A stretch of DNA of 64,000 nucleotides from Shewanella sp. AS1 (GTDB lineage: Bacteria > Pseudomonadota > Gammaproteobacteria > Enterobacterales > Shewanellaceae). Where the stretch lies: the NCBI RefSeq assembly GCF_021412565.1, contig NZ_JAKCLJ010000001.1, forward strand, positions 1 through 64,000, in the 5' to 3' direction. The first letter of the stretch is position 1. Each line of letters starts with the position of its first letter. Made by a program: the position numbers and the translations under genes. This document shows, one piece after another, positions 37,767-47,817 of this stretch. The notes under the pieces are model-generated. The model was not told the DNA's origin and did no database searches. It was given only the letters and a program-made list of their open reading frames with translations.

Positions 37767-39072
37767 TTCAATCCTAAAATCAATACTATTACTGCTCTTG
37801 CTCTGTCTGTCGACAGGGGCACAGAGTGCTACACATTTAGATGGCGTGCGTATCTGGGCGGCGCCCGATTCGACGCGGGTGGTGTTTGATCTTAGCCAGC
37901 AGCCTAATTACAGCCATTTTACCTTAACCAATCCCTATCGTTTGGTGGTGGATCTGCAAGGCGCATCGACCAAGCTGGATCTGAACAAGATAGAAAATAA
38001 CAGTAAGTTGGTGAAGCGGGTACGTATCTCTAAGCCACCTAAGAAGGGCATCTTAAGATTGGTTATCGACCTGACTACACCGGCGAAAGCCAACCTGTTT
38101 GCGCTCACACCCACAGCTCCTTATGGCAATCGCCTAGTGGTGGATCTCGATGGCGTCAGTGGCAATATTCAGGAACCCAAGACGCCATCATCGAGCGCGC
38201 TTAGGGATGTGGTCGTGGCTATCGATGCGGGTCACGGTGGTGACGACCCTGGATCTATTGGGCCATCGGGTCTGTATGAGAAGAGAATTACCCTGCAGAT
38301 TGCCAAGAAAATCGAGGCTAAAATCAATGCGACTCCGGGCATGAGAGCCGTTATGACCCGCTCGGGTGACTACTTCGTTAATCTCAATCGCCGCTCGGAG
38401 ATCGCCCGTAAGAATAAGGCGGATCTGCTGGTGTCGATTCACGCTGATGCCTTTACCAGCCCGCAGCCGAATGGCGCCTCGGTTTGGGTATTGTCGATGC
38501 GCCGCGCTAACAGTGAGATTGGTCGCTGGCTGGAGCAGAAAGAGAAGCATTCCGAGCTGCTTGGTGGTGCGGGTGAGATCATCCAAAACAGCGATAACGA
38601 GCAGTATCTGGCGATGACACTCCTGGACATGTCCATGGATCACTCTATGGCTATTAGCCATAATATCGCCGATGATGTGTTGTCCAACTTAGGCAAAGTC
38701 ACGCGGCTACATAAGCATAAGCCCGAGGCTGCCAGTTTTGCCGTACTTAAATCACCGGATATCCCATCTATTCTGGTCGAAACAGGTTTCATCTCTAACC
38801 ATAGAGAAGAGAAGTTGCTTACTCAGCGCGAACATCAGAATCGTCTCGCCAATGCCGTCTATGCAGGGGTATTACGTTATTTCGAAAAGCATCCGCCAGT
38901 GAATACCCTGATGGCCAGCAAGCGCTCTATCAGTCATAAGGTTGCCAAAGGTGAGTCATTGTCTGTGATCGCCCATCGCTATCAGGTGTCTGTCTCCAGC
39001 CTCAAGAAAGCCAACAATCTCAAATCCAATAATCTACGTATTGGCCAGACATTAGTTATTCCTCGCGCTTAA
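37753..39072 (+). CDS. amiB: N-acetylmuramoyl-L-alanine amidase AmiB
   Basis: The 439-residue protein has a signal peptide (ILLLLLLCLSTGAQS), an AMIN localisation domain (about residues 27-130) and an Amidase_3 catalytic domain starting VVVAIDAGHGGDDPGS. Zinc ligands include that His, and Glu and His later in VSIHADAF. A C-terminal LysM domain follows (SHKVAKGESLSVIAHRYQV). It splits septal peptidoglycan during daughter cell separation. Operon with tsaE (overlap) and mutL (12 bases). Confidence 0.96.
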   Translation: MIRLDSILKSILLLLLLCLSTGAQSATHLDGVRIWAAPDSTRVVFDLSQQPNYSHFTLTNPYRLVVDLQGASTKLDLNKIENNSKLVKRVRISKPPKKGILRLVIDLTTPAKANLFALTPTAPYGNRLVVDLDGVSGNIQEPKTPSSSALRDVVVAIDAGHGGDDPGSIGPSGLYEKRITLQIAKKIEAKINATPGMRAVMTRSGDYFVNLNRRSEIARKNKADLLVSIHADAFTSPQPNGASVWVLSMRRANSEIGRWLEQKEKHSELLGGAGEIIQNSDNEQYLAMTLLDMSMDHSMAISHNIADDVLSNLGKVTRLHKHKPEAASFAVLKSPDIPSILVETGFISNHREEKLLTQREHQNRLANAVYAGVLRYFEKHPPVNTLMASKRSISHKVAKGESLSVIAHRYQVSVSSLKKANNLKSNNLRIGQTLVIPRA

Positions 39073-39084
39073 CAAGGAGTCGAA

Positions 39085-41025
39085 ATGACCATTAAAATTT
39101 TGCCTCCCCAGTTGGCAAACCAGATTGCTGCCGGCGAGGTGGTCGAAAGACCCGCCTCTGTGATTAAGGAGCTGGTGGAAAACTGTCTGGATGCGGGAGC
39201 GACCCGGGTCGATATTGAGATAGATAAAGGCGGCAGCAAATTAATTAAGATCCAGGACAATGGCTCAGGCATAGCCAAAGATGAGCTGGCCCTTGCACTC
39301 TCGCGCCATGCGACTTCTAAGCTTGCGACCTTAGATGATCTGGATGCCATCTTAAGTTTTGGTTTTCGTGGTGAGGCCTTAGCCAGTATCAGCTCGGTAT
39401 CGCGTTTAACCCTGACCTCACGCACCAAGGAGCAGAGTGAAGCCTGGCAAGCCTATGCCGAAGGCTCGCAGATGGCGGTGAAAATTGTTCCCGCGGCTCA
39501 TCCTGTCGGCACCACGCTGGAAGTGATGGATCTGTTTTTTAACACGCCCGCCAGACGGCGATTCCTCAAGAGTGATAAAACCGAGTTTACCCATATCGAT
39601 GAGTGGCTAAAGCGGATCGCCCTGGTGCGCCGCGACATCCATTTTACCTTAAAGCACAATGGCAAGATGGTACGTAATTACCGCCCGGCCATGCAAGAAA
39701 CTCAGTATCTACAGCGTTTGGCCCAGGTGAGTGGCCGGCAGTTTGCCGAACAGGCATTGAGTGTCGATTGTCAGCACAATGGCTTGCAGTTAACTGGCTA
39801 TATTCAGTCGCCCCATTTTGAGGTTAGCTCAACAGATACCCAGTATTTCTATGTGAATGGCCGCCTAGTGCGGGACCGCCTGGTCAATCATGCGGTGCGC
39901 CAGGCGTTTGCCGATCAGCTCGACGGGGTTCAAGTGGGCTATGTGTTGATGCTGAGCCTAGACCCCCATCAGGTGGATGTGAACGTGCATCCGGCCAAAC
40001 ATGAAGTGCGCTTCCATGAAAGCCGTTATGTGCATGATTTTATTCTGCAAGCGCTGCAATCCGCTCTGGAGCAGGCCGAGCAGCTACCACTATCTACCGC
40101 ATCTGATACCGCGCCGAGGCAGGGTAAGCAGACTGCAGTAGAGCAGAGTGGATATACGGCTGAGCAGGGCTCAATCCATCAAATAGATGCAATGAGTTTC
40201 TCGGAAAAGCATTCTGGCCGAGAGGCTGCTCATTCCCAAACCGGGGAGGGGCTGGCATTGCTCTCATCTGCCTCGGCGAGCCAGAACAGGGTGAGTGATA
40301 GAGCGCCAGGTAGCTACTCTGGGCACAGCCGATATAGCGAAGGCCGATATAACGAAGGTGGGCATAGCGGAGGAAGTAAGGAGAGTTATCGAGGCACAAA
40401 TTTACCCTCCCAAGCGGCGATTGACAGTTATGCACAGCTGTTGAGCACACCGGCTAGTCAGGGGCGAGATGTGCAGTACAAGGATGATCAAGATGCAATG
40501 CCACCTCTGCTGGATGGCAAATTCTGGGTATTGGTGAAACACGACAGCCTGAGCCTGTTAAGTTTGGATTCTGTAGCCAGTGCCATCGTCCGTGAGCAAA
40601 TTCAAAACAAACTGCCTTCAGGCTTGATTAGTCAACCACTGCTGATGCCTGTGTCGATAAAAGCGGCCGAGGATTGGCATGATACTTTAGTAGAGCGCGA
40701 GCTGCTGTTCAGAAGATTAGGTCTGGAACTTTCGATTCGTTTAGGGCAGTTGATTATCAAAAAAGTGCCCCCATATCTGAGGCAGAGCCAGTTAGCCGAT
40801 GTTATCCCAGAGCTACTGCAATGGATAAGATTCGATGAGCCCTCCGATGAGGCATTAGTGACCTGGCTGGTGGCTCAAAGCCGCACTCAGTTCAGCTCGG
40901 CGGTGACGCTCTGGGATGAGTTTTGTCAGTTACCGCAAGATAAGCAACAACAGATTATTCAGCAGGCCAAGGTGCTGCCTTGGCAAACATGGTTAAGTGA
41001 GCAGATAAGTGACGAGCGACAATAG
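39085..41025 (+). CDS. mutL: DNA mismatch repair protein MutL
   Basis: The 646-residue protein has the GHKL ATPase ([28 protein letters not shown] within the first 100 residues) and the transducer domain to about 330. A low-complexity linker runs from about 335 to 465, and a C-terminal dimerisation domain from about 470. No DQHA-X2-E-X4-E endonuclease motif is seen, in line with the MutH-dependent E. coli type. It overlaps miaA by 17 bases. The linker is long and rich in Ser, Gly, Tyr and Arg. Confidence 0.97.
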   Translation: MTIKILPPQLANQIAAGEVVERPASVIKELVENCLDAGATRVDIEIDKGGSKLIKIQDNGSGIAKDELALALSRHATSKLATLDDLDAILSFGFRGEALASISSVSRLTLTSRTKEQSEAWQAYAEGSQMAVKIVPAAHPVGTTLEVMDLFFNTPARRRFLKSDKTEFTHIDEWLKRIALVRRDIHFTLKHNGKMVRNYRPAMQETQYLQRLAQVSGRQFAEQALSVDCQHNGLQLTGYIQSPHFEVSSTDTQYFYVNGRLVRDRLVNHAVRQAFADQLDGVQVGYVLMLSLDPHQVDVNVHPAKHEVRFHESRYVHDFILQALQSALEQAEQLPLSTASDTAPRQGKQTAVEQSGYTAEQGSIHQIDAMSFSEKHSGREAAHSQTGEGLALLSSASASQNRVSDRAPGSYSGHSRYSEGRYNEGGHSGGSKESYRGTNLPSQAAIDSYAQLLSTPASQGRDVQYKDDQDAMPPLLDGKFWVLVKHDSLSLLSLDSVASAIVREQIQNKLPSGLISQPLLMPVSIKAAEDWHDTLVERELLFRRLGLELSIRLGQLIIKKVPPYLRQSQLADVIPELLQWIRFDEPSDEALVTWLVAQSRTQFSSAVTLWDEFCQLPQDKQQQIIQQAKVLPWQTWLSEQISDERQ

Positions 41026-41935
41026 GCCGACAATATTGACCTTGATGGGACCAACGGCGTCAGGAAAGACAGCGTTAGCCATTGAACTTGTCGAACAGCA
41101 TGGCTGCGAAATCATCTCTGTCGACTCTGCATTGATATATCGAGGCATGGACATTGGCACGGCTAAACCCACGGCCCAGGAGCTCGCCCGTGCGCCCCAT
41201 AGACTGATCGATATTCGCGATCCCAGTGAGAGTTATTCGGCGGCGGATTTTCGCAACGACGCCATCAAAGAAATTGAAGCCATCTTGGCAAAGGGAAAAA
41301 CCCCTCTGCTGGTGGGTGGCACTATGCTCTATTTTAAGGCGCTGCTGGAAGGCTTATCGCCTCTGCCTGCAGCCGATGAAACGATACGCGCTGAGATAGC
41401 CAAACAAGCTCAAGCGCTGGGCTGGCAGGCGCTACATGATCAATTACGCGAGGTGGATCCCATATCGGCCGAGCGTATTCATCCAAACGATCCGCAAAGA
41501 TTGTCGCGGGCGCTGGAGGTGTACCGTATTAGTGGTAAAAGCCTGACCGAGTTAACAGAAATTAAGTCGGAAGTATTACCTTATAAAGTAGAACAATTCG
41601 GTATAGCCCCTAAAGATCGTAAAGTGTTACATCAGGCTATAGCGCAAAGATTTGATTTGATGTTAAATCAAGGGTTTGTTGCAGAGGTCGAACAATTAAG
41701 AAAACGTGACGATCTCCATCTTGATTTGCCTTCTATGCGCTGTGTGGGTTATCGCCAGGTGTGGCAATATCTCGAAGGGGATTATGACCATGCTACTATG
41801 GTCGAAAAATCTGTTGCCGCCACTAGGCAATTGGCTAAGCGTCAATTAACATGGTTGCGGGGATGGGCCGATTTAAATTGGCTGGAGAGTGGTGATGCAA
41901 CAAATTTGGCGCGACTAATACAAGTTTGTGGCTAG
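41009..41935 (+). CDS. miaA: tRNA dimethylallyltransferase
   Basis: The 308-residue enzyme transfers an isopentenyl group to A37 of tRNAs that read UNN codons. It has the P-loop [14 protein letters not shown] (residues about 13-26), [16 protein letters not shown] and the family segment [13 protein letters not shown]. Start is GTG at 41009, inside the end of mutL. The downstream promoter region of hfq lies in the 90 bases after its stop. Confidence 0.97.
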   Translation: MTSDNRPTILTLMGPTASGKTALAIELVEQHGCEIISVDSALIYRGMDIGTAKPTAQELARAPHRLIDIRDPSESYSAADFRNDAIKEIEAILAKGKTPLLVGGTMLYFKALLEGLSPLPAADETIRAEIAKQAQALGWQALHDQLREVDPISAERIHPNDPQRLSRALEVYRISGKSLTELTEIKSEVLPYKVEQFGIAPKDRKVLHQAIAQRFDLMLNQGFVAEVEQLRKRDDLHLDLPSMRCVGYRQVWQYLEGDYDHATMVEKSVAATRQLAKRQLTWLRGWADLNWLESGDATNLARLIQVCG

Positions 41936-42027
41936 CTAATTCATTCACTCTATATAATACTAAAATCAAAGCAGAAATTGTGTCACTGTTTGGTTTTATT
42001 CAATTTTAATAAAAAGGAAATTACATA

Positions 42028-42300
42028 ATGGCAAAGGGGCAATCTCTACAAGACCCATTTTTGAACGCATTGCGACGTGAACGCGTTCCCGTATCTATCT
42101 ACCTAGTGAACGGTATTAAACTTCAAGGACAAGTTGAGTCATTCGATCAGTTTGTTATTTTATTGAAGAACACAGTCAGCCAAATGGTATACAAGCATGC
42201 CATTTCTACCGTGGTGCCTGCACGTCCATTTAACGTGAGCAACCATCATGCACCGAATCAAGGCGGTTATAACGCCTCGCAAGATGACAGTGCCGAATAA
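42028..42300 (+). CDS. hfq: RNA chaperone Hfq
   Basis: The 90-residue protein carries the Sm1 motif (residues about 23-50, [20 protein letters not shown]) and Sm2 ([10 protein letters not shown], residues 55-64). The distal/proximal face residues Gln8 and Lys56-His57 are kept. The C-terminal tail is short ([18 protein letters not shown]). It pairs small RNAs with mRNAs as a hexamer. Ribosome binding site is aaaaggaaa. An upstream TATAAT at 41953-41958 suggests an own promoter besides miaA read-through. Confidence 0.98.
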   Translation: MAKGQSLQDPFLNALRRERVPVSIYLVNGIKLQGQVESFDQFVILLKNTVSQMVYKHAISTVVPARPFNVSNHHAPNQGGYNASQDDSAE

Positions 42301-42320
42301 TTTCCTAAGGAGTTTGCTTT

Positions 42321-43619
42321 TTGTTTGAACGCTATGAGGCGGGAGAGGCAGCGGTCCTCGTCCATATCGACTTTTCAGATGAAGACAGTAGAGAAGATAT
42401 CACTGAACTTCGTCTATTAGTAGAGTCGGCAGGTGCCCAAACCGTAGGTGTGATCACGGGAAGTCGGCGGTCTCCAGATAGAAAGTTTTTTGTTGGTTCA
42501 GGAAAAGCAGAAGAGTTAGCGGCTTTAGTGGCAGCGACAGAAGCCAATGTGGTGATTTTTAATCATCCCTTGAGTCCTGCGCAAGAGCGTAACCTTGAAC
42601 AGCTTTGTCAATGTCGTGTGTTAGATCGCACTACTTTGATTTTAGATATTTTTGCCCAGAGGGCACGTACCTATGAAGGTAAGTTGCAAGTGGAGCTAGC
42701 GCAATTGCGCCACATGTCAACACGCCTGATCCGGGGGTGGACCCACCTTGAAAGACAAAAAGGGGGGATAGGTTTGCGTGGTCCAGGTGAGACCCAACTT
42801 GAAACCGATAGACGTTTATTGCGTGGTCGTATCAAGACGATTAATAAACGCCTAGAAAAGGTTGATAAACAGCGCGAACAGAGTCGGCGAGCGAGGCAGC
42901 GAAGCGAACTGGCGACTGTGTCGTTAGTGGGTTATACCAACGCAGGTAAATCGACCCTGTTTAATTCGCTGACCGTATCTGAGGTCTATGCAGCTGATCA
43001 GCTGTTTGCCACCTTAGATCCAACCTTAAGAAAATTAGAGTTACAAGACGGACCGGTGATTTTAGCCGATACCGTTGGTTTTATCCGGCATCTGCCCCAT
43101 GATCTTGTCGCCGCTTTTAAAGCGACGCTGCAGGAAACGAGGGAGGCCGATCTCTTATTGCATGTTGTCGATTGTGCCGATGGCAACATGGGTGATAACT
43201 TCGAACAAGTTCAGTTAGTGCTCAAAGAGATCGGTGCCGATGCGATTCCGCAACTGGTGGTCTGTAACAAGATTGACCTGTTGGAAGATGTAGGTCCTAA
43301 GATCGATTACGATAGTGAAGGGGTCCCTACGCGTGTGTGGGTTTCGGCTCAACAGCGCAACGGCTTGGAACAGCTCAAGGAGGCGATCAACAAGATAGTT
43401 GGTAATGCCATCGTTGAGTTTACCTTGCAAATCCCAGCGACGGCTGGACATTATCTTGGTCAGTTTTATCGACTGAATGTGATACAGCAGAAAGAGTATG
43501 ATGATTTGGGGAACTGTATCTTGTCTGTACGTTTATTAGAGGCCGATTGGCGTCGATTAACTAAGCAGAGCCAAGGAGAGTTGGAAACCTTTATTGTTGA
43601 AGAAGCTGCAATAGAGTAG
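42321..43619 (+). CDS. hflX: ribosome-associated GTPase HflX
   Basis: The 432-residue protein has the HflX N-terminal domain with glycine-rich loop (LRGPGETQLETDRR) and a GTPase domain with G1 GYTNAGKST, DTVGFI and NKIDLL. It splits stalled 70S ribosomes after stress. Translation starts at TTG (42321) behind taagga. It lies between hfq and hflK as in E. coli. Confidence 0.96.
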   Translation: MFERYEAGEAAVLVHIDFSDEDSREDITELRLLVESAGAQTVGVITGSRRSPDRKFFVGSGKAEELAALVAATEANVVIFNHPLSPAQERNLEQLCQCRVLDRTTLILDIFAQRARTYEGKLQVELAQLRHMSTRLIRGWTHLERQKGGIGLRGPGETQLETDRRLLRGRIKTINKRLEKVDKQREQSRRARQRSELATVSLVGYTNAGKSTLFNSLTVSEVYAADQLFATLDPTLRKLELQDGPVILADTVGFIRHLPHDLVAAFKATLQETREADLLLHVVDCADGNMGDNFEQVQLVLKEIGADAIPQLVVCNKIDLLEDVGPKIDYDSEGVPTRVWVSAQQRNGLEQLKEAINKIVGNAIVEFTLQIPATAGHYLGQFYRLNVIQQKEYDDLGNCILSVRLLEADWRRLTKQSQGELETFIVEEAAIE

Positions 43620-43660
43620 TTTATTAACCTATTTTATTTCATACACCTACGGAGTATTAA

Positions 43661-44797
43661 ATGGCTTGGAATGAGCCCGGTAACAAGGGACAAGACCCTT
43701 GGGGAAATAAAAATGGCAATGACAAAGGGCCGCCAGATCTGGACGAAGTGTTTAAGAATCTTTCTAAACGCTTCGGGGGTAAAGGATCGGGTGGTGGATT
43801 CAGTGCATTAGGATTCGTCATTGTTTTAGGTATCGCCATTGTTGTGTGGGGACTTTCCGGTTTCTACACAATCAAAGAAGCCGAAAAAGGCGTGGCGTTA
43901 CGCTTTGGTAAATATATTGGTCAGGTCGAACCTGGCCTGCAATGGAAGGCCACTTTTATCGATGAGGTGCATCCGGTAAACGTGAGTAATGTTCGTTCAA
44001 TTCCAGCGTCGGGCAGCATGCTGACCGCCGATGAGAACGTCGTGCTGGTCGAGCTGGATGTGCAGTATATCGTGGTCGATCCTTATCGTTATCTTTTTAG
44101 CGCCGTTGATGCCAATTCGAGTCTGCGTGAAGCCACCGACAGCGCGCTGCGCTATGTGGTTGGTCACAACAAGATGGATGACATCTTAACCACGGGACGT
44201 GACCAAATTCGTCGCGATACCTGGGATGAAGTCAATCGTATTATCGAACGCTATAACTTAGGTATCGAGATCCGTGACGTGAACTTCTTGCCTGCCCGTC
44301 CACCGGAAGAGGTGAAAGATGCCTTCGATGACGCGATTGCCGCCCAAGAGGATGAGCAGCGCTTTATCCGTGAGGCTGAGGCCTATTCACGTGAGATAGA
44401 GCCTAAGGCTCGTGGTACAGTGCAGCGCATGGAGCAACAGGCTAACGCCTATAAAGAGCGTGAGATCTTAGAAGCGCGCGGTAAAGTCGCCCGTTTCGAG
44501 CGTTTGCTGCCTGAATACCAGGCCGCACCCGAAGTGACACGAAATCGTCTCTATATTGATGCCATGTCTAAAGTTTATTCAGGTGCGAATAAGGTATTAG
44601 TGGATGCGAAAAGTAACGGCAATATGATGTATTTGCCGCTAGACAAGTTGATGGAACAGAATAAGACGCCGAAACAAACTAATGTGACTTCTCAAGACTC
44701 ATCCAATGATGCAAAAAACAGCGTCGTGAATAGTGTTGGGATTCCCATGGATGGACGTCCTTCGCGTAGCGATAACATTCGCCAGGGGAGAAACTAA
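43661..44797 (+). CDS. hflK: FtsH regulator HflK (SPFH protein)
   Basis: The 378-residue protein has a Gly/Pro-rich cytosolic N-terminus (GNKGQDPWGNKNGNDKGPPD), one membrane span (residues about 46-66) and a periplasmic SPFH domain beginning GFYTIKEAEKGVALRFGKY. A coiled coil then holds RGTVQRMEQQANAYKER. HflK with HflC cages the FtsH protease. The next gene starts 3 bases on. Confidence 0.97.
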   Translation: MAWNEPGNKGQDPWGNKNGNDKGPPDLDEVFKNLSKRFGGKGSGGGFSALGFVIVLGIAIVVWGLSGFYTIKEAEKGVALRFGKYIGQVEPGLQWKATFIDEVHPVNVSNVRSIPASGSMLTADENVVLVELDVQYIVVDPYRYLFSAVDANSSLREATDSALRYVVGHNKMDDILTTGRDQIRRDTWDEVNRIIERYNLGIEIRDVNFLPARPPEEVKDAFDDAIAAQEDEQRFIREAEAYSREIEPKARGTVQRMEQQANAYKEREILEARGKVARFERLLPEYQAAPEVTRNRLYIDAMSKVYSGANKVLVDAKSNGNMMYLPLDKLMEQNKTPKQTNVTSQDSSNDAKNSVVNSVGIPMDGRPSRSDNIRQGRN

Positions 44798-44799
44798 TC

Positions 44800-45678
44800 A
44801 TGGGTAGATTATCAGTAATTATTGCGGCTATCCTGATCGCAATCGGCCTATCGTCACTGTTAGTGGTGAAAGAGGGTGAGCGAGCCATAGTGTCTCGTTT
44901 TGGTAAGATCTTGAAAGATGATGGCGTGACCCGCATCTATAAACCGGGTCTGCACCTGAAAATGCCTCTGATCGACAACATTAAGTTCCTGGATTCTCGT
45001 ATTCAGACTATGGATGGCGCGGCGGATCGTTTTGTGACCTCAGAGAAGAAAGACCTGATGGTCGATTCCTATGTGAAATGGCGTATCTTCGACCATGAAA
45101 AATATTACTTAGCGACAAATGGCGGTAATAAAATTCAGGCCGAATCTCTGTTGCAACGTAAGATAAACAATGATCTTCGCACCGAGTTTGGTCGTCGCAC
45201 CATTAAAGATATCGTCTCGGGCAGCCGTGATGAACTGCAACAAGATGCACTTAAAAATGCATCCGAAAGTGCCAAAGACCTTGGTATCGAAGTGGTTGAT
45301 GTGCGCGTTAAGCAGATTAACCTGCCCGCAAACGTGAGCTCCAGTATCTATCAGCGTATGCGCGCCGAGCGTACCGCGGTTGCCAAAGAGCATCGCGCTC
45401 AGGGTAAAGAGCAATCTGAAATCATTCGTGCGAAAACCGATGCCAGCGTCGAGATCCAGATCGCCGAAGCCGAGCGTAAAGCCCTGGCGGTACGAGGCGA
45501 AGGGGATGCTATCGCGGCTAAGATTTACGCCGATGCCTACAATAAAGATCCGGAGTTTTACTCTTTCTTGCGTAGTTTAGAGGCGTATAAGGCCAGCTTC
45601 GAAGGCGGCTCGAACGTCATGGTGATTGAGCCCGATAGTGATTTCTTCAAATATATGAAGCAAGCTAAAGGTAAATAA
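44800..45678 (+). CDS. hflC: FtsH regulator HflC (SPFH protein)
   Basis: The 292-residue partner of HflK has an N-terminal membrane span (residues 4-22). Its SPFH domain starts LLVVKEGERAIVSRFGK, and a coiled-coil rich in EIIRAKTDASVEIQIAEAER follows. The C-terminus matches the family length. The operon hfq-hflX-hflK-hflC ends here with a terminator. Confidence 0.97.
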   Translation: MGRLSVIIAAILIAIGLSSLLVVKEGERAIVSRFGKILKDDGVTRIYKPGLHLKMPLIDNIKFLDSRIQTMDGAADRFVTSEKKDLMVDSYVKWRIFDHEKYYLATNGGNKIQAESLLQRKINNDLRTEFGRRTIKDIVSGSRDELQQDALKNASESAKDLGIEVVDVRVKQINLPANVSSSIYQRMRAERTAVAKEHRAQGKEQSEIIRAKTDASVEIQIAEAERKALAVRGEGDAIAAKIYADAYNKDPEFYSFLRSLEAYKASFEGGSNVMVIEPDSDFFKYMKQAKGK

Positions 45679-45697
45679 CGCTTATCAAGCATTAAGG

Positions 45698-45726
45698 AAA
45701 AAGCCCGACTAGTTCGGGCTTTTTTG
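45698..45726 (+). terminator. intrinsic terminator after hflC
   Basis: AAAAGCCCGA-ctagt-TCGGGCTTTTTT shows an eight-pair stem and a T-run. Confidence 0.92.
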
Positions 45727-46012
45727 TATTTGATAAATCTAAGGTGCTAATTTAGCACGAGTTGTTATTGTCTTTTTTTCAGCTTTCGCTGTTAAATTGA
45801 GATTTATTTTCGACTTTTCCTTTAGGAATTATCTCCTTAATTGTAGAAATTAACGTCATAGTTAACTTTGTGCCTAGTTTTACTATGATCTGCATCTAGT
45901 TTTTGGATATAATGAGCCCCGCCTCAAATTTGAATTTTTGCGTTTTGGGGTAAACCCCCTTTATTTTTAAAAATTTAAAACAAAAATTCCAACACTCTCT
46001 GGAGATAAGTGG
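45727..46012 (+). promoter_or_regulatory. intergenic region upstream of petA
   Basis: This AT-rich segment holds a TATAAT box at 45908-45913 (ggatataatgagc) that may be the -10 of the petABC promoter; no good -35 is paired with it. The 100-base leader is T- and A-rich, and the ribosome binding site ctggaga lies before 46013. No other feature can be supported. Confidence 0.5.
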
Positions 46013-46603
46013 ATGAGCAATGCGCCAGTCGATACCGGACGTCGCAGATTTCTGACCGCAGCCACCGCCGTAGTTGGTGGTGCTGGTGCCGTCGCTGTAG
46101 CGGTTCCTTTTATAAAGTCATGGAATCCGAGTGCCAAAGCGAAAGCTGCAGGTGCGCCGGTTGAAGTAAATATAAGTAAATTAGAGCCGGGTCAATTGAT
46201 CCGCGTTGAGTGGCGTGGAAAGCCTGTTTGGGTTGTCCGCCGCACCGAAGCTGTATTAAAAGAGCTTGCAACGCACGACGATAAATTACGTGATCCAGCA
46301 TCCAAAGAAGAACAACAGCCTGCTTATGCGCAGAATGACGTTCGTTCAATTAAGCCTGAATATTTCATTGCCGTAGGTCTATGTACTCACCTAGGGTGTT
46401 CACCAACTTATCTACCCGATAGTTTTGGTGAGCAGGTTGAAGGTGTCGCGTCTGGTTTCTTCTGCCCATGTCACGGTTCTAAGTTTGATATGGCTGGACG
46501 AGTATTCCAGGGCGTACCAGCACCATTGAACCTGGTTGTTCCACCGCATCAATATATCGATGACGGCAACGTGATCATCGGTGTCGACCAAGGGGCTGCG
46601 TAA
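46013..46603 (+). CDS. petA: ubiquinol-cytochrome c reductase Rieske iron-sulfur subunit
   Basis: The 196-residue protein has a twin-arginine type N-terminus (TGRRRFLTAATAVVGG, residues 8-23) that also serves as its membrane anchor. It has the two Rieske boxes CTHLGC (Cys124, His126, Cys129) and CPCHGS (Cys151, Cys153, His154). It passes electrons from quinol to cytochrome c1 in the bc1 complex. Its TAA overlaps the ATG of petB. Confidence 0.98.
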   Translation: MSNAPVDTGRRRFLTAATAVVGGAGAVAVAVPFIKSWNPSAKAKAAGAPVEVNISKLEPGQLIRVEWRGKPVWVVRRTEAVLKELATHDDKLRDPASKEEQQPAYAQNDVRSIKPEYFIAVGLCTHLGCSPTYLPDSFGEQVEGVASGFFCPCHGSKFDMAGRVFQGVPAPLNLVVPPHQYIDDGNVIIGVDQGAA

Positions 46604-47817
46604 TGGTTAAGAATATTATTGATTGGATTGATGCCCGTATTCCAATGACGGCCACCTATAACCGTCATGTTGGGCAATATGCTACGCCAACCAACTTCAA
46701 CTTCTGGTACTTTTTCGGTTCGCTAGCCATGCTGGTTTTGGTTAACCAGTTACTGACAGGTATCTGGCTGACAATGAACTACGTACCAACGGCAGAAGGA
46801 GCGTTTGCGTCTGTTGAGTACATTATGCGTGATGTCGAATATGGCTGGTTGCTGCGTTATATGCACTCCACCGGCGCATCGGCATTTTTCGTGGTGATCT
46901 ATCTGCACATGTTCCGTGGCTTGCTCTACGGTTCCTATCAGAAGCCAAGAGAGCTGTTATGGCTGTTTGGTATGTTGATCTTCCTAGTGCTGATGGCTGA
47001 AGCCTTTATGGGTTACCTACTGCCTTGGGGACAGATGTCTTACTGGGGTGCTCAGGTAATTATCTCTCTGTTTGGTGCCATTCCTGTGATTGGTGACGAT
47101 TTGACACTTTGGATCCGTGGTGATTTCGTCGTGTCAGGCGCAACCTTGAACCGTTTCTTCGCCCTGCACGTGATTGCGCTGCCACTGGTCTTAGTGGTTC
47201 TGGTGTTCCTGCATCTGATTGCACTGCATGAAGTGGGCTCAAATAACCCAGATGGTATCGAGATCAAGAAGAATAAAGATGAGAATGGCTGGCCAAAAGA
47301 TGGTATTCCATTCCACCCTTACTACACAGTGAAAGATATCATGGGTGTCGCTGGCTTCCTGATCGTCTTCTGTTACGTCTTGTTCTTCATGCCTGAGGGC
47401 GGTGGTTACTTCCTTGAGAAGCCAAACTTCGAAGCCGCTAACCCGATGAAGACACCTGAGCATATCGCGCCTGTGTGGTACTTCACTCCATTCTATGCGA
47501 TTTTGCGTGCAATTCCTGACAAGCTGTTAGGTGTCGTGGGTATGGGGCTGGCAATTGCCGTTCTCTTTGTTCTGCCTTGGTTGGATCGTTGTAAGGTTAA
47601 GTCGATTCGCTACCGCAGCGCGATTCATAAGCTGAATATTGCTCAGTTCGCCGTGTCTTTCGTTGTACTAGGTTACTTAGGTGCTGTCCCTGCGACACCA
47701 AGCTTAACGATAGCGGCACGTATCTTTACTCTGACTTACTTCGGCTTCTTCCTTGTGCTATGGATATACAGCAAAAATGAGAAGACTAAGCCTGTACCAG
47801 AGAGGTTGACCCACTAA
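46603..47817 (+). CDS. petB: ubiquinol-cytochrome c reductase cytochrome b
   Basis: The 404-residue protein has eight predicted membrane helices. The two b-haem histidine pairs are in helices 2 and 4 (RYMHSTGASAFFVVIYLHMFRG is the first region, residues about 86-107; FALHVIALPLV and LVFLHLIALHEVG the second). The quinol-site PEW-like sequence is TPEHIAPVWYF. Typical length for proteobacterial cytochrome b. Start and stop overlap neighbours by one base (TAATG). Confidence 0.98.
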   Translation: MVKNIIDWIDARIPMTATYNRHVGQYATPTNFNFWYFFGSLAMLVLVNQLLTGIWLTMNYVPTAEGAFASVEYIMRDVEYGWLLRYMHSTGASAFFVVIYLHMFRGLLYGSYQKPRELLWLFGMLIFLVLMAEAFMGYLLPWGQMSYWGAQVIISLFGAIPVIGDDLTLWIRGDFVVSGATLNRFFALHVIALPLVLVVLVFLHLIALHEVGSNNPDGIEIKKNKDENGWPKDGIPFHPYYTVKDIMGVAGFLIVFCYVLFFMPEGGGYFLEKPNFEAANPMKTPEHIAPVWYFTPFYAILRAIPDKLLGVVGMGLAIAVLFVLPWLDRCKVKSIRYRSAIHKLNIAQFAVSFVVLGYLGAVPATPSLTIAARIFTLTYFGFFLVLWIYSKNEKTKPVPERLTH

